A stretch of DNA of 64,000 nt from JASLBX01 sp036374175 (GCA_036374175.1 DASUUH010000046.1:86025-150024); one strand, 5' to 3'. Positions 8,077 to 17,466 are shown, counted from the stretch's first letter. A program made the numbers and translations. The notes: a model not told the origin generated them from the letters alone.

Positions 8077-11000
8077 ATGGCTGGACGGTGGCAGTTCTGG
8101 ATCGACCGCGGTGGCACCTTCACCGACGTCGTTGCCCGCCGGCCCGACGGTTCTCTGGTGACGCACAAGCTGCTCTCGGAGAATCCCACCCGGTACCGGG
8201 ATGCGGCATTGGCCGCCGTCCGCGAGCTTCTTGACGTCCACGCGTCAGACCCAATTCCGGTAGACCAGATCGAGGCGGTCCGGATGGGCACGACCGTCGC
8301 GACGAACGCTCTGTTGGAGCGGACCGGAGAGCGGACGGTGCTCGTCATCACCGGTGGCTTCGGCGACGCGCTCAGGATCGGCTACCAGAACCGCCCGCGC
8401 ATCTTCGACCGCGAGATCGTGCTGCCCGAACTGCTCTACGAGCGGGTCATCGAGGTCGACGAGCGGATCACCGCGGACGGGACAGTCATCCGCCCACCCG
8501 ATCTGGCTGCCCTCCGGCCGGAGCTTCAAGCGGCGTACGACGACGGCATCCGGGCGATCGCCATCGTCTGCTTACACAGCCACCTGTATCCGGACCATGA
8601 ACGTGCTATCGGGGCAGTGGCCGAGCAGGTCGGTTTCCCGCAGATTTCGCTGTCCAGCGAAGCAAGCCCGCTGATGAAGCTGGTGCCGCGCGGTGACACC
8701 ACCGTGGTCGACGCCTACCTGTCACCGATTCTGCGGCGCTACGTCGACCAGGTGGCGGCCGAACTGCCGGGAGCGCGCCTGCTGTTCATGCAGTCCAACG
8801 GCGGGTTGACCGAGGCGCACAATTTCCGGGGCAAGGACGCGATCCTGTCCGGACCGGCGGGCGGCATCGTCGGCATGGCCACGGTGTCGCGGCTCGCCGG
8901 GTTCGGCAAGGTGATCGGCTTCGACATGGGCGGCACGTCGACCGACGTCTCGCACTACGCAGGCGAGTACGAGCGGGTGTTCAACACCCAGGTGGCGGGC
9001 GTGCGGCTACGCGCACCAATGCTCGACATCCAGACCGTTGCGGCCGGCGGCGGCTCGATCCTGCACTTCGACGGCAGCCGGTACCGGGTCGGGCCGGACT
9101 CCGCCGGTGCTGAGCCTGGACCAGCGTGCTACCGCCGCGGCGGGCCGCTGACCGTCACCGATGCGAACGTCATGCTCGGGCGGATTCAGCCGGCGCACTT
9201 CCCGCACGTCTTCGGCACGTCCGGCGACCAACCCCTCGATGCCGACGTCGTGCGGCGCGGGTTTGCCGCGCTTGCCGCTGAGATCGCCGACGGACGAACA
9301 CCGGAACAGGTGGCTGAGGGATTCCTCGCGATCGCTGTGGCGAACATGGCCAATGCGATCAAGAAGATTTCGGTCCAGAAGGGCCGCGACATCACCGAGT
9401 ACGCGCTGACCACGTTCGGCGGGGCCGGCGGACAGCACGCCTGCGCGGTTGCGGACTCGCTTGGAATCCGCACCGTCGTCGTGCCACCGATGGCCGGCGT
9501 GCTGTCAGCGCTGGGTATGGGGCTCGCTGACACGACGGCCATGCGGGAGCAATCGGTCGAAGCTCACCTCGAACCTCCGGTGATGAGCCGGTTGCGCGCC
9601 GTGGCACAAGAACTGGAGAACGATGCGACTGCGGAGCTGGTTGCCGAAGGCGCGGTCGCGGGCCGGGTCGAAGTCGTGCACCGGGCGCACCTGCGGTACA
9701 ACGGCACTGACACCGCGTTGCCGGTTCAGCTGGCGGACCCGATGACGATGGCGGCCGAGTTCGAGGCCGCCTACCGGCGCACCTACTCGTTCCTCCTCGA
9801 CCGGCCGCTGGTGGTAGAGGCGCTGTCGGCCGAGGCAGTGGCGCGCTCGCACACGACCACTCCCGATCTTGCGCCAATCCACAGCGTACGGCCGGGTGGA
9901 TTGTCGCAAGATCGAGAAGACGTCCGCGTGTACACCGGTGGCTGGTGGCGGGACGTCCCGCTGTACGAGCGCGCCGATTTGTCCGCGGATACCCTCATCA
10001 CCGGCCCGGCGATCATCGCTGAGCCCAATGCCACCACGGTCGTCGATGACGGGTGGCAGGCCTCGGTCAGCTCGCTCGGTCACCTGATTGTTGAGCGCGT
10101 CACGGCCGGGTCCGAGCAGGCAGACGTCGGCACCACGGCCGACCCCGTGATGCTCGAGATCTTCAACAACCTGTTCATGTCGATAGCCGAGCAGATGGGC
10201 GCCCGGCTGGAGTCGACGGCACAATCGGTGAACATCAAGGAGCGGCTCGACTTTTCCTGCGCACTGTTCGACCCGGACGGAAACCTGATCGCCAACGCGC
10301 CGCACATGCCGGTACATCTCGGCTCGATGGGCTCGAGCGTCCAGGAAGTGATCCGCCGGCGAGGTGACGCGATGAAACCCGGCGACGTCTATGCCGTCAA
10401 TGATCCATACCACGGCGGCACCCACCTGCCCGACGTCACCGTCGTCACCCCCGTGTTCGGACGTCCCGCCAACGGGCCCCTAACCGCTCCAACCGCCGCT
10501 GCCCCTTCTCGCGGGGAGGTCTTGTTCTTCGTCGCTGCACGGGGGCACCACGCCGAGATCGGTGGGCTCACCCCGGGTTCGATGCCGGCCATGAGCCGCA
10601 ACGTCCATGAAGAAGGCGTGCTCTTCGACAACTGGCTGCTCGTCGAGAACGGCCGGTTTCGCGAGCAGGAGACCATCGAGTTGCTGACGACGGCTCCGTT
10701 CCCGTCCCGCAATCCGACTACCAACATCGCCGACCTGCGAGCTCAGATCGCGGCGAACGAGAAGGGCGTCGAGGAGGTCGGCAAGATGATCGACCACTTC
10801 GGGCTCGAGGTCGTGCAGGCCTACATGCGGCATGTGCAGGACAACGCCGAGGAAGCCGTGCGCCAGGTTATCGATGCGCTGCACGACGGCGAGTACGCGT
10901 ATGAGATGGACAGCGGCGCCGTGATCAAAGTGCGAGTCACCGTCGACCACGCCAGCCGCTCCGCGACCATCGACTTCACCGGGACGTCCGCTCAACGAGA

Positions 11001-11706
11001 CACGAACTTCAACGCGCCGGCCTCCGTGGCCACCGCGGCCGTCCTGTATGTATTTCGCACGCTCGTAGCGGACGACATCCCGCTCAACGACGGCTGCCTG
11101 CGGCCGCTGCGGATCATCGTCCCGCCGGGTTGCATGCTGGCCCCCGAGTTCCCAGCGGCAGTGGTGGCCGGAAACGTCGAGACGTCCCAGGCTGTCACCG
11201 GAGCGCTCTACGCTGCGCTGGGAGTGCAGGCCGAGGGTTCCGGGACGATGAACAACGTGACGTTCGGAAATGAACGGCACCAGTACTACGAAACGGTCGG
11301 CTCAGGATCTGGCGCTGGCCAAGGGTTCGACGGCGCGCCGGTCGTGCAGACGCACATGACCAACTCGCGGCTCACCGACCCGGAAGTACTGGAGTGGCGG
11401 TTTCCCGTGTTCGTGGACAGTTTTTCCATCCGGCGCGGCAGCGGGGGCCGCGGGCGGTGGCGCGGCGGCGACGGCGCGGTACGGCGGTTGCGTTTCCGCG
11501 AGCCGGTGGCGATCAGCATCTTGTCCGGGCACCGGCGGGTGCCGCCCTACGGAATGGCCGGGGGCCGACCTGGCGCCGTCGGCCGAAATCGGGTCGAGCA
11601 GGCCGACGGATCCGTGGTCGAGTTGCCCGGTTGTGGTTCGGTGGACGTCGGCGTGGACGATGTGTTGGTCATCGAGACGCCCGGCGGCGGCGGATACGGA
11701 GCCTGA
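8077..11706 (+). CDS. Fused hydantoinase A/B (5-oxoprolinase-like) protein
   Basis: A 1209-residue ATP-dependent hydrolase in which the HyuA-like half (about 1-670: IDRGGTFTDVV at the start, GFDMGGTSTDV phosphate-binding block, AAGGGSI) is fused to the HyuB-like half (about 690-1209: NVETSQAVTGAL, GGGGYGA end). The fused order is that of ATP-hydrolysing 5-oxoprolinase, which opens 5-oxoproline to glutamate; N-methylhydantoin-type substrates are also possible. It is cytosolic. The next gene (DUF2203) starts 2 bases after its stop, so they are likely co-transcribed. The start follows an AGAGGG-like ribosome-binding site at some distance. Confidence 0.88.
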   Translation: MAGRWQFWIDRGGTFTDVVARRPDGSLVTHKLLSENPTRYRDAALAAVRELLDVHASDPIPVDQIEAVRMGTTVATNALLERTGERTVLVITGGFGDALRIGYQNRPRIFDREIVLPELLYERVIEVDERITADGTVIRPPDLAALRPELQAAYDDGIRAIAIVCLHSHLYPDHERAIGAVAEQVGFPQISLSSEASPLMKLVPRGDTTVVDAYLSPILRRYVDQVAAELPGARLLFMQSNGGLTEAHNFRGKDAILSGPAGGIVGMATVSRLAGFGKVIGFDMGGTSTDVSHYAGEYERVFNTQVAGVRLRAPMLDIQTVAAGGGSILHFDGSRYRVGPDSAGAEPGPACYRRGGPLTVTDANVMLGRIQPAHFPHVFGTSGDQPLDADVVRRGFAALAAEIADGRTPEQVAEGFLAIAVANMANAIKKISVQKGRDITEYALTTFGGAGGQHACAVADSLGIRTVVVPPMAGVLSALGMGLADTTAMREQSVEAHLEPPVMSRLRAVAQELENDATAELVAEGAVAGRVEVVHRAHLRYNGTDTALPVQLADPMTMAAEFEAAYRRTYSFLLDRPLVVEALSAEAVARSHTTTPDLAPIHSVRPGGLSQDREDVRVYTGGWWRDVPLYERADLSADTLITGPAIIAEPNATTVVDDGWQASVSSLGHLIVERVTAGSEQADVGTTADPVMLEIFNNLFMSIAEQMGARLESTAQSVNIKERLDFSCALFDPDGNLIANAPHMPVHLGSMGSSVQEVIRRRGDAMKPGDVYAVNDPYHGGTHLPDVTVVTPVFGRPANGPLTAPTAAAPSRGEVLFFVAARGHHAEIGGLTPGSMPAMSRNVHEEGVLFDNWLLVENGRFREQETIELLTTAPFPSRNPTTNIADLRAQIAANEKGVEEVGKMIDHFGLEVVQAYMRHVQDNAEEAVRQVIDALHDGEYAYEMDSGAVIKVRVTVDHASRSATIDFTGTSAQRDTNFNAPASVATAAVLYVFRTLVADDIPLNDGCLRPLRIIVPPGCMLAPEFPAAVVAGNVETSQAVTGALYAALGVQAEGSGTMNNVTFGNERHQYYETVGSGSGAGQGFDGAPVVQTHMTNSRLTDPEVLEWRFPVFVDSFSIRRGSGGRGRWRGGDGAVRRLRFREPVAISILSGHRRVPPYGMAGGRPGAVGRNRVEQADGSVVELPGCGSVDVGVDDVLVIETPGGGGYGA

Positions 11707-11708
11707 CG

Positions 11709-12086
11709 ATGGCATTTCGGACGTACACGGTCGCGCAAGCACGGGCGCTGCTTCCCGAGTTGATCGAGCTCTCGCGTGAGTTCGTCACCCTCCGCGCCGA
11801 CACCACCGAACTTGCCGACGCGATCCGCCAACGTGAGCCGTCGCTGCTTGGTGGGCAAGCCGAATACAAGGCCGGTGAGGCCCGGGTCCACGAGATCATG
11901 GAATGGATCGTCGGCCGCGGCCTCGAGCCCAAGGGCATGGCACCGCTGTTGGTCGACTTCCACGCCGAGATCGACGGCAGGCCCATCCTGCTGTGCTGGC
12001 TGGAAGGCGAAGAAGAGCTGGCTTGGTACCACCGCCCTGAGTTCGGATTCAGCGGCCGCCGCCGGATTCCAGATTCGTGGCTGTGA
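11709..12086 (+). CDS. DUF2203 family protein
   Basis: A 125-residue soluble protein that fits DUF2203: an N-terminal helical region starting TYTVAQARALLPEL, a charged centre, and the C-terminal block ILLCWLEGEEELAWYHRPEFGFSGRR. The ATG lies 2 bases past the hydantoinase stop, with GGAG upstream inside that gene. Function is unknown; the family is small and widespread. Its tight linkage to the hydantoinase may be operonic convenience rather than a functional link. Confidence 0.75.
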   Translation: MAFRTYTVAQARALLPELIELSREFVTLRADTTELADAIRQREPSLLGGQAEYKAGEARVHEIMEWIVGRGLEPKGMAPLLVDFHAEIDGRPILLCWLEGEEELAWYHRPEFGFSGRRRIPDSWL

Positions 12087-12128
12087 GGCCAGTGCGAGAT
12101 GGCGTACGATCGATGGCGAGGAGCTGCG

Positions 12129-12401
12129 ATGATGCTGCGCCGGACCCGACGCCAGCCCGACCCCCTGGAAACCCTGGTGGTCCAGGAGCGGCTGTCTCGT
12201 GTCGCCTGCAAGATCCGTCAACTGGAGCAGGGCGACGACATCTGGGCCATTGGCCACCACCTCAAGGCGGCAGAGATCGCTTACGACACCTTGCTTGCTG
12301 AGGCCTGCGAGCTCGCCGGTATTCCAGTGCCACAGGCGTCCGGGCCGGTCCGGCGGCTGCTCATGGAGGCCGACCTGCAAAGCCGCGGCTGGACGTGGTG
12401 A
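12129..12401 (+). CDS. Conserved small hypothetical protein
   Basis: A 90-residue, helix-rich, charged protein without signal peptide or membrane segment. The ATG at 12129 is preceded by GAGGAG at 5 bases, a better start than the in-frame ATG at 12099. It follows DUF2203 by 42 bases and is probably the last gene of that operon. I do not recognise the family. Confidence 0.6.
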   Translation: MMLRRTRRQPDPLETLVVQERLSRVACKIRQLEQGDDIWAIGHHLKAAEIAYDTLLAEACELAGIPVPQASGPVRRLLMEADLQSRGWTW

Positions 12402-12417
12402 CCGTCGGGGTCGGGCG

Positions 12418-12927
12418 CTAGGCGTACAGGGTTGGCTGGCCGGCGGCGACGCGGGTCTCGAGGTCCAGCAAGTACTGCTTGCGTTCCAGTCCACCGCCGT
12501 AGCCGGTGAGGGCTCCTGAGGCACCGATGACGCGGTGGCAGGGGACGATGATCGAGATCGGGTTGCGCCCATTTGCGAGACCCACAGCCCTCGCCGCGCC
12601 GGGCCGGCCGATCTGCTCGGCGATCTCGCCGTAGCTTCGGATTTCACCGTACGGAATGGTCTTCAGCGCGTCCCACACGGTCAGCTGAAACGGGGTTCCT
12701 GCCGGGTTCAGCGGTAGATCGAACTCCTTGCGCTCACCGGCGAAGTACTCCTCGAGCTGGTCGCCCGCCTCTGCGAAGGCGGCGTCATCGCGGCGCCATT
12801 CGGGTTGGACCTCATCGGGCCCGTGCCGGCGAACCTCCATGTACAACCGAGTCAGCCCGCCATCGTCCGCCGTCAGCAGCAACGGCCCGATTGGGCTGTC
12901 CATCATCGTCCAGCGGGTCGTATTCAT
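12418..12927 (-). CDS. ogt: Methylated-DNA--protein-cysteine methyltransferase
   Basis: A 169-residue suicide repair protein that moves methyl groups from O6-methylguanine or O4-methylthymine to its own cysteine. The active-site motif PCHRVIG is present, preceded by an HTH-like region with the arginine finger in GAARAVG. The ATG at 12927 has a strong ribosome-binding site (GAGGAG, 7 bases), which rules against the ATG at 12942. It lies directly downstream of the Ada-AlkA fusion on the same strand, forming an alkylation-damage operon. Confidence 0.93.
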   Translation of the reverse strand: MNTTRWTMMDSPIGPLLLTADDGGLTRLYMEVRRHGPDEVQPEWRRDDAAFAEAGDQLEEYFAGERKEFDLPLNPAGTPFQLTVWDALKTIPYGEIRSYGEIAEQIGRPGAARAVGLANGRNPISIIVPCHRVIGASGALTGYGGGLERKQYLLDLETRVAAGQPTLYA

Positions 12928-12941
12928 GATCAGTCTCCTCA

Positions 12942-14465
12942 TTACTTGCGAGCTGTCCGGCCGGACAACTCAGTGGCCTGCGCCGGTGCCCCGCCGCGAC
13001 CGGACAAGTCGCGATATGGGGCGGCAAGCAGGCTCCAGATGTGCACCTGCGCGTAGGAGCGCCAGGGTCGCCACCGGTCCGCAGCTGCTTCGGCCGCACG
13101 GGGTTCGTCGGGCAGCCCAGCAAGTGCCATGCCCTGCCGCACACCGAGGTCGGTGGCCAAGAACACGTCCGGATCACCCAGCGCCCGCATCCGGATGTAA
13201 CCAGCCGTCCATGGTCCGATGCCGGGAACAGTCAACAACTGCCGCTCAGCTTCATCCCAGTCCGCCCCGGCATCGAGATGAATCCGCCCGTCCGCCAGCC
13301 GCGACACGAGTTCGTGGAGTGTCCGCTGCCGCGTGCGGGGCATCGGGAAAGCCGCGGGATCGACCTCGGCCAGCGCCTCGGCCGTTGGAAAGGCATGCGT
13401 CACGGTGCCGCGCGGAGCGTCCAACGGCTTGCCGTACTCGACGACGAGCCTGCCGGCCAGGCCGCGAGCCGCTGCCACGGACACCTGTTGCCCCAGGACC
13501 GCACGCACCGCGAGCTCGACCCCGTCGACCGCGCCAGGCAACCGGCGTCCCGGCGACCGCGCCACCAGCGGAGCGAGCGCATCGTCGGCGGCCAGAGCCG
13601 GGTCAATGGCGGCCGAGTCCGCATCCAGGTCGAACAGGCGGCGGCAGCGCGCCACGGCAGCCGCCAGATCACGGTGGTCCGCCAGTCTCAGCGTGGCCGC
13701 GAGGTAGCCGTCGTCGGGTGTCAGCTCGACCACGCCGGTGCCGTGCGGTAGCACCAGGCTCCGCCAGTAGGTCCGTCCGTCGACCTCCTCGATGCCTTGG
13801 ATGGCGCGCACCGCCAGAAAGTCCAGCAGACCGTTGAGATCGGCCGGCCGACGGTAGGCGAGCCGCAGGTCGATGGCTGCGGAAGTCGGAGCCGAACCAG
13901 GCCGGCGGTGGGCTCGCACCCGAAGGTCACTGGGCGTGCTGGCGTATATCGCCCGCATTGTGTCGTTGAACTGGCGCACACTCGCGAAGCCGGCCGCAAA
14001 GCACAGTTCGGTGATCGGCAGGTCGGTGGTTTCGAGCAGGATGCGCGCCGTGTGAGCGCGCTGGGCTCGCGCCAGCCGCAGCGGTCCGGCGCCCACCTCG
14101 GCGACCAGCGTCCGGTGTACCTGCCGCTCGCTGTAGCCGAGCCGGGACGCCAGCCCGCTGACCCCCTCACGCTCCACGACACCATCCGTAATCAACCGCA
14201 TGGCGCGGCCGGCCAGGTCTGCCCGGACGTTCCACTCCGGCGAACCGGGTGCGACGTCGGGGCGGCACCGCCGACACGCCCGAAAGCCCGCCGCCTGCGC
14301 CTCCGCCGCCGAGCGATAGAACCGCACGTTCGCTCGTTTGGGAGTAATAGCCGGACAACTCGGCCGGCAGTAGATGCCGGTGGACGTCACGCCGATGTAG
14401 AAAACGCCGTCGAACCGGGCGTCACGGCTGTGCACCGCCCGGTAGCAGGCATCGAAGTCGAGCAT
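12942..14465 (-). CDS. Ada-AlkA fusion: alkylation sensor and 3-methyladenine DNA glycosylase
   Basis: A 507-residue multidomain repair regulator. In order: Ada zinc-binding domain (about 5-75, with Cys in YCRPSC and CRRC; the first cysteine accepts methyl from phosphotriesters), AraC-type helix-turn-helix (about 85-185), AlkA N-terminal domain (about 195-310) and an HhH-GPD glycosylase domain (about 320-480) with VPGIGPWTAGY and catalytic Asp in FLATDLGVRQG. It likely senses methylphosphotriesters, activates its own operon, and removes alkylated purines. The start MLDFD at 14465 matches the family; the open frame upstream is spurious. The Ada O6-methyltransferase domain is absent and is supplied by the downstream ogt. 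Confidence 0.93.
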   Translation of the reverse strand: MLDFDACYRAVHSRDARFDGVFYIGVTSTGIYCRPSCPAITPKRANVRFYRSAAEAQAAGFRACRRCRPDVAPGSPEWNVRADLAGRAMRLITDGVVEREGVSGLASRLGYSERQVHRTLVAEVGAGPLRLARAQRAHTARILLETTDLPITELCFAAGFASVRQFNDTMRAIYASTPSDLRVRAHRRPGSAPTSAAIDLRLAYRRPADLNGLLDFLAVRAIQGIEEVDGRTYWRSLVLPHGTGVVELTPDDGYLAATLRLADHRDLAAAVARCRRLFDLDADSAAIDPALAADDALAPLVARSPGRRLPGAVDGVELAVRAVLGQQVSVAAARGLAGRLVVEYGKPLDAPRGTVTHAFPTAEALAEVDPAAFPMPRTRQRTLHELVSRLADGRIHLDAGADWDEAERQLLTVPGIGPWTAGYIRMRALGDPDVFLATDLGVRQGMALAGLPDEPRAAEAAADRWRPWRSYAQVHIWSLLAAPYRDLSGRGGAPAQATELSGRTARK

Positions 14466-14533
14466 GGCTCTACTCTCGCCGGTTGGTCCGACAATGACTA
14501 GCGGAAATCGGACGGGCGCGTCGAGCGATGCGC

Positions 14534-15160
14534 TCAGCGGGCTTGCTTGGCCAGCTTCTTGGCCTGCCTGAGCGAGACACCCCGTGCTTCTTCTGGCAGC
14601 CGCCACACGTCGATGCCACCCATCAGCGCATACGCGAACACCCGGATCCGCGGCGACCCCGGACGTGGAGCGCGACTGCTGCCCCTTTCGCCCCTGCCGC
14701 CCATCAACGCGAATCCGCCGACGTGGACGTCGACGGTGTCCGGCACGTAGATGTCCATGCCGCCCATGACGGCGATGGCGACAATCGTGACCTCTTCGGC
14801 GTCGATCTCCGCATGCCGCAGATCGATGTCGTTGCCACCCATGAACGCCACGGACGTAAGCCGCTTGCCGATCCGCCACCGTCCGCGTTTCTCCGCCCCG
14901 CCCATAACGGAGACGACCCACTTGGTGGGTTTAAGACGGCGGGCCGAAGCGGCCGCTTGCTGGGGCAGATCTGCGGTCAGTTTGGCGAGCTCTCCACGCG
15001 TCGTTGCGGCATAGGCCAGCCCGATTCTTTCCTCAAGCTCGTCCAACGTGAGCCGACCCATCGCTGCGTTCTCGGACAGCCGGTGAACAACCGCCTCGCG
15101 CTCAGCATCGGATGCCCGGATGTCTGCCCCGGCCGGTTGCTCGGGCTGCTCGATCGACAC
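14534..15160 (-). CDS. DUF1707 domain protein with LiaF-like C-terminal repeats
   Basis: A 208-residue protein. Residues about 15-70 are a DUF1707 domain (IRASDAERE...RLTLDELEER), a short helical module common in actinobacteria. The rest contains repeated beta-strand units each carrying MGG (VVSVMGG, SVAFMGG, IAVMGG, FALMGG, YALMGG), similar to the cell-wall-active antibiotic-response (LiaF C-terminal) domain. There is no clear membrane segment. A GTG start at 15160 lies 7 bases after TAACCT, suggesting a leaderless mRNA. The role is unknown; a link to envelope stress is only suggested by the LiaF resemblance. Confidence 0.8.
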   Translation of the reverse strand: MSIEQPEQPAGADIRASDAEREAVVHRLSENAAMGRLTLDELEERIGLAYAATTRGELAKLTADLPQQAAASARRLKPTKWVVSVMGGAEKRGRWRIGKRLTSVAFMGGNDIDLRHAEIDAEEVTIVAIAVMGGMDIYVPDTVDVHVGGFALMGGRGERGSSRAPRPGSPRIRVFAYALMGGIDVWRLPEEARGVSLRQAKKLAKQAR

Positions 15161-15167
15161 ACCCGAC

Positions 15168-15173
15168 AGGTTA
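15168..15173 (-). promoter_or_regulatory. -10 hexamer of a leaderless promoter (DUF1707 gene)
   Basis: TAACCT on the minus strand, 7 bases before the GTG at 15160. Confidence 0.45.
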
Positions 15174-15182
15174 TCGGGCCGG

Positions 15183-16127
15183 TCAATCTCGGTTCGTTAG
15201 CGGCAGATGCCAGTACTGGCCGACGAGATCGTGGCCGAAGCTACGGTGTGGCTCTTCTTTGACCAGTGTGAATCCCGCACGTTCGTAGATGTGACGCGCC
15301 GCGGTCAGCACGTCGTTCGTCCACAACGTCACCGCCTCGTAGCCGGCCTCCCGGGCGAACCGGATGCATTCGTCGACCAGCCTGCCGCCGATACCCAGAC
15401 CTCGGGCTGACGGCTCCACAAGCAGCAGTCGCAGCTTGGCGGTCTGGGTGTCGTCGCCATGCACGCAGAAGACGCAACCAGCGGGCTGGCCGTTCAGCTC
15501 TGCGATCCAGGCGTTGTCGCGGCGCGGGTGACGATTGGCCACGTAGTCGGCCACAATCTGCGCCACCAGGGCCTCGAACGTCTCGTCCCACCGGTACTCG
15601 TTGGCGTAGAGGATGCCATGCCGGTGCACGATCCACCCGAGATCGCCGGGCCGCAACGCGCGCAGCGTAACTTGCGGTCCCGGTGAATGCGAGGCCAGCG
15701 CAGATTCGATCGTGGCCATCGCGGCCATGACCCGCTGCTGGTCAGTTTCTGGGACCGTGCTGAGCAAGCGACCCACCTGCTCAGCTGAGCGGCTGTCGAG
15801 CAGCGCGAACACATCGCGCCCGGCGTCGGTCAGTTGCACCGTCTGACGTCGGGCGTCGACTCCGGACCTCCGCCGGACGACCACTCCGTCCATTTCGAAC
15901 CGGGCCAAGATCCGGCTGAGGTACCCCGCGTCGAGCCCGAGTCTGCGGCGCAACTCGACGACCTCGGTCAGCTCCGCCTGGGCCAGTTCAAAGATCACTC
16001 GGGCTTCGGTCAACGAGTACGGCGACCGGAGCAAGCCCTCATCGAGGACACCGATCACCCTCGTAAAGAACCGGGAGAACGACCGCACAGCGGCCACTCG
16101 CTCGTCCAGCACTGTCACACATCCCAT
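15183..16127 (-). CDS. MarR-GNAT fusion: transcriptional regulator with acetyltransferase domain
   Basis: A 314-residue two-domain protein. The N-terminal MarR winged helix (about 15-140) contains the recognition helix DAGYLSRIL and a basic wing VRRRSGVDARRQ. The C-terminal GNAT domain (about 155-310) has the acetyl-CoA loop VEPSARGLGIGGRL. The start at 16127 gives the usual MarR N-terminus. A 23-base palindrome (16137-16159) sits ten bases before the start and is the likely operator, predicting autoregulation. The gene is divergent from the aminotransferase. The acetyl acceptor is unknown. Confidence 0.88.
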   Translation of the reverse strand: MGCVTVLDERVAAVRSFSRFFTRVIGVLDEGLLRSPYSLTEARVIFELAQAELTEVVELRRRLGLDAGYLSRILARFEMDGVVVRRRSGVDARRQTVQLTDAGRDVFALLDSRSAEQVGRLLSTVPETDQQRVMAAMATIESALASHSPGPQVTLRALRPGDLGWIVHRHGILYANEYRWDETFEALVAQIVADYVANRHPRRDNAWIAELNGQPAGCVFCVHGDDTQTAKLRLLLVEPSARGLGIGGRLVDECIRFAREAGYEAVTLWTNDVLTAARHIYERAGFTLVKEEPHRSFGHDLVGQYWHLPLTNRD

Positions 16128-16136
16128 GGTGCACCT

Positions 16137-16159
16137 GATCTTTGACTGGGTCAACGATC
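16137..16159. promoter_or_regulatory. Palindromic operator, probably for the MarR-GNAT protein
   Basis: Two 10-base arms, GATCTTTGAC and GTCAACGATC, separated by TGG. They match as inverted repeats at 9 of 10 positions. The site lies in the 90-base space between the divergent MarR-GNAT and aminotransferase genes and overlaps where the minus-strand promoter should be. Size and symmetry suit a MarR dimer. Confidence 0.65.
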
Positions 16160-16217
16160 GACTCGCAGAGTGGAATGGGCGCGCGGTCGTCGCGCACCCA
16201 GTGACATCCTGTTCGTC

Positions 16218-17429
16218 ATGCAGGTCAGCCAGTCGCGCAAGCTCGCCAACGTCTGTTACGACATCCGCGGCCCGGTGCTCGAGCACGCCAAGCGGCTCGA
16301 GGAGGAGGGTCACCGGATCCTCAAGCTCAACATCGGAAACCCGGCCCCGTTCGGGTTCGACGCTCCGGACGAGATCCTTACCGACGTCATCAGGAGCCTG
16401 CCCGAAGCCCAGGGCTACTGCGACTCCAAGGGCCTGCTGTCCGCGCGCCGTGCGGTGGTGCAGCATCACCAGACACTCGGCGTGCGGGGCATCGACGTCG
16501 ACGACGTCTACCTCGGCAACGGCGTCTCGGAGCTGATCGTGATGGCCATGCAGGCCATGCTCGACGACGGCGACGAGGTGCTCATCCCAGCACCGGACTA
16601 CCCGCTGTGGACGGCCGCGGTCAGCCTCGCGGGAGGGACGGCCGTCCATTATCTCTGCGACGAGTCCGCCGACTGGTACCCAGACCTGGACGACCTCGCG
16701 GCCAAGATCACATCGCGGACGAAGGCGCTCGTCGTCATCAACCCGAACAATCCGACCGGAGCGGTGTACTCGCCTGAGGTGCTCGACGCGATCGCCGAAC
16801 TCGCTCGCCGACACGGGCTGGTGCTGCTGTCGGACGAGATCTACGACAAAGTGCTCTACGACGAGGCGGAACATTTCCCCACCGCGACGGCCGCGCCGGA
16901 TGTGCTGTGCCTGACGTTCAACGGGTTGTCCAAGGCATATCGGGTCGCGGGTTTCCGCTCGGGCTGGATGGTGGTGTCCGGCCCGACCGGCCAGGCGAAG
17001 TCGTACATCGAAGGACTCGACATCCTGGCCAACATGCGCCTGTGCGCCAACGTGCCAGCGCAGCACGCCATCCAGACCGCGTTAGGCGGCCGGCAGAGCA
17101 TCAATGATCTGGTCCTACCTGGCGGCCGACTGCGCGAGCAGCGTGATCTTGCGTACAAGCTGCTGACTGACATTCCAGGCGTCACGTGCGTTCGGCCGAA
17201 GGGCGCGCTCTACCTGTTCCCTCGGCTCGATCCGGACGTTTACGAGATCGAGAACGACGAGCAGTTGGTACTCGACCTGCTCCTTTCCGAGCACCTGCTG
17301 CTCGTGCAGGGGACTGGGTTCAACTGGCCACGCCCCGACCACCTCCGGATCGTGACGCTCCCGCACGTGGACGATTTGCAGGACGCGATCGAACGCTTCG
17401 GCCGGTTCCTGGACAGCCGACGCAAGTAA
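16218..17429 (+). CDS. Alanine-type PLP-dependent aminotransferase
   Basis: A 403-residue fold-type I aminotransferase closest to the AlaA/AlaT group, which interconverts pyruvate and glutamate with alanine and 2-oxoglutarate. It contains NIGNPAPF near the N-terminus, NPNNPTGAV, the SDEIYDK block and the PLP lysine in FNGLSKAYR, followed by RSGW. The ATG at 16218 gives the family N-terminus (QSRKLANVCYDIRGP). It is a single-gene unit ending before a strong hairpin, and its promoter region contains the MarR operator. Confidence 0.9.
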   Translation: MQVSQSRKLANVCYDIRGPVLEHAKRLEEEGHRILKLNIGNPAPFGFDAPDEILTDVIRSLPEAQGYCDSKGLLSARRAVVQHHQTLGVRGIDVDDVYLGNGVSELIVMAMQAMLDDGDEVLIPAPDYPLWTAAVSLAGGTAVHYLCDESADWYPDLDDLAAKITSRTKALVVINPNNPTGAVYSPEVLDAIAELARRHGLVLLSDEIYDKVLYDEAEHFPTATAAPDVLCLTFNGLSKAYRVAGFRSGWMVVSGPTGQAKSYIEGLDILANMRLCANVPAQHAIQTALGGRQSINDLVLPGGRLREQRDLAYKLLTDIPGVTCVRPKGALYLFPRLDPDVYEIENDEQLVLDLLLSEHLLLVQGTGFNWPRPDHLRIVTLPHVDDLQDAIERFGRFLDSRRK

Positions 17430-17466
17430 CCCGCGACGGGGCTGCGGTGCGCCACCTGAACGAGGA

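Noticed and set aside
16128..17066. Upstream extension of the MarR-GNAT frame through the aminotransferase gene
   Set aside because: It is antisense to a conserved enzyme, and the MarR domain has a good start at 16127.
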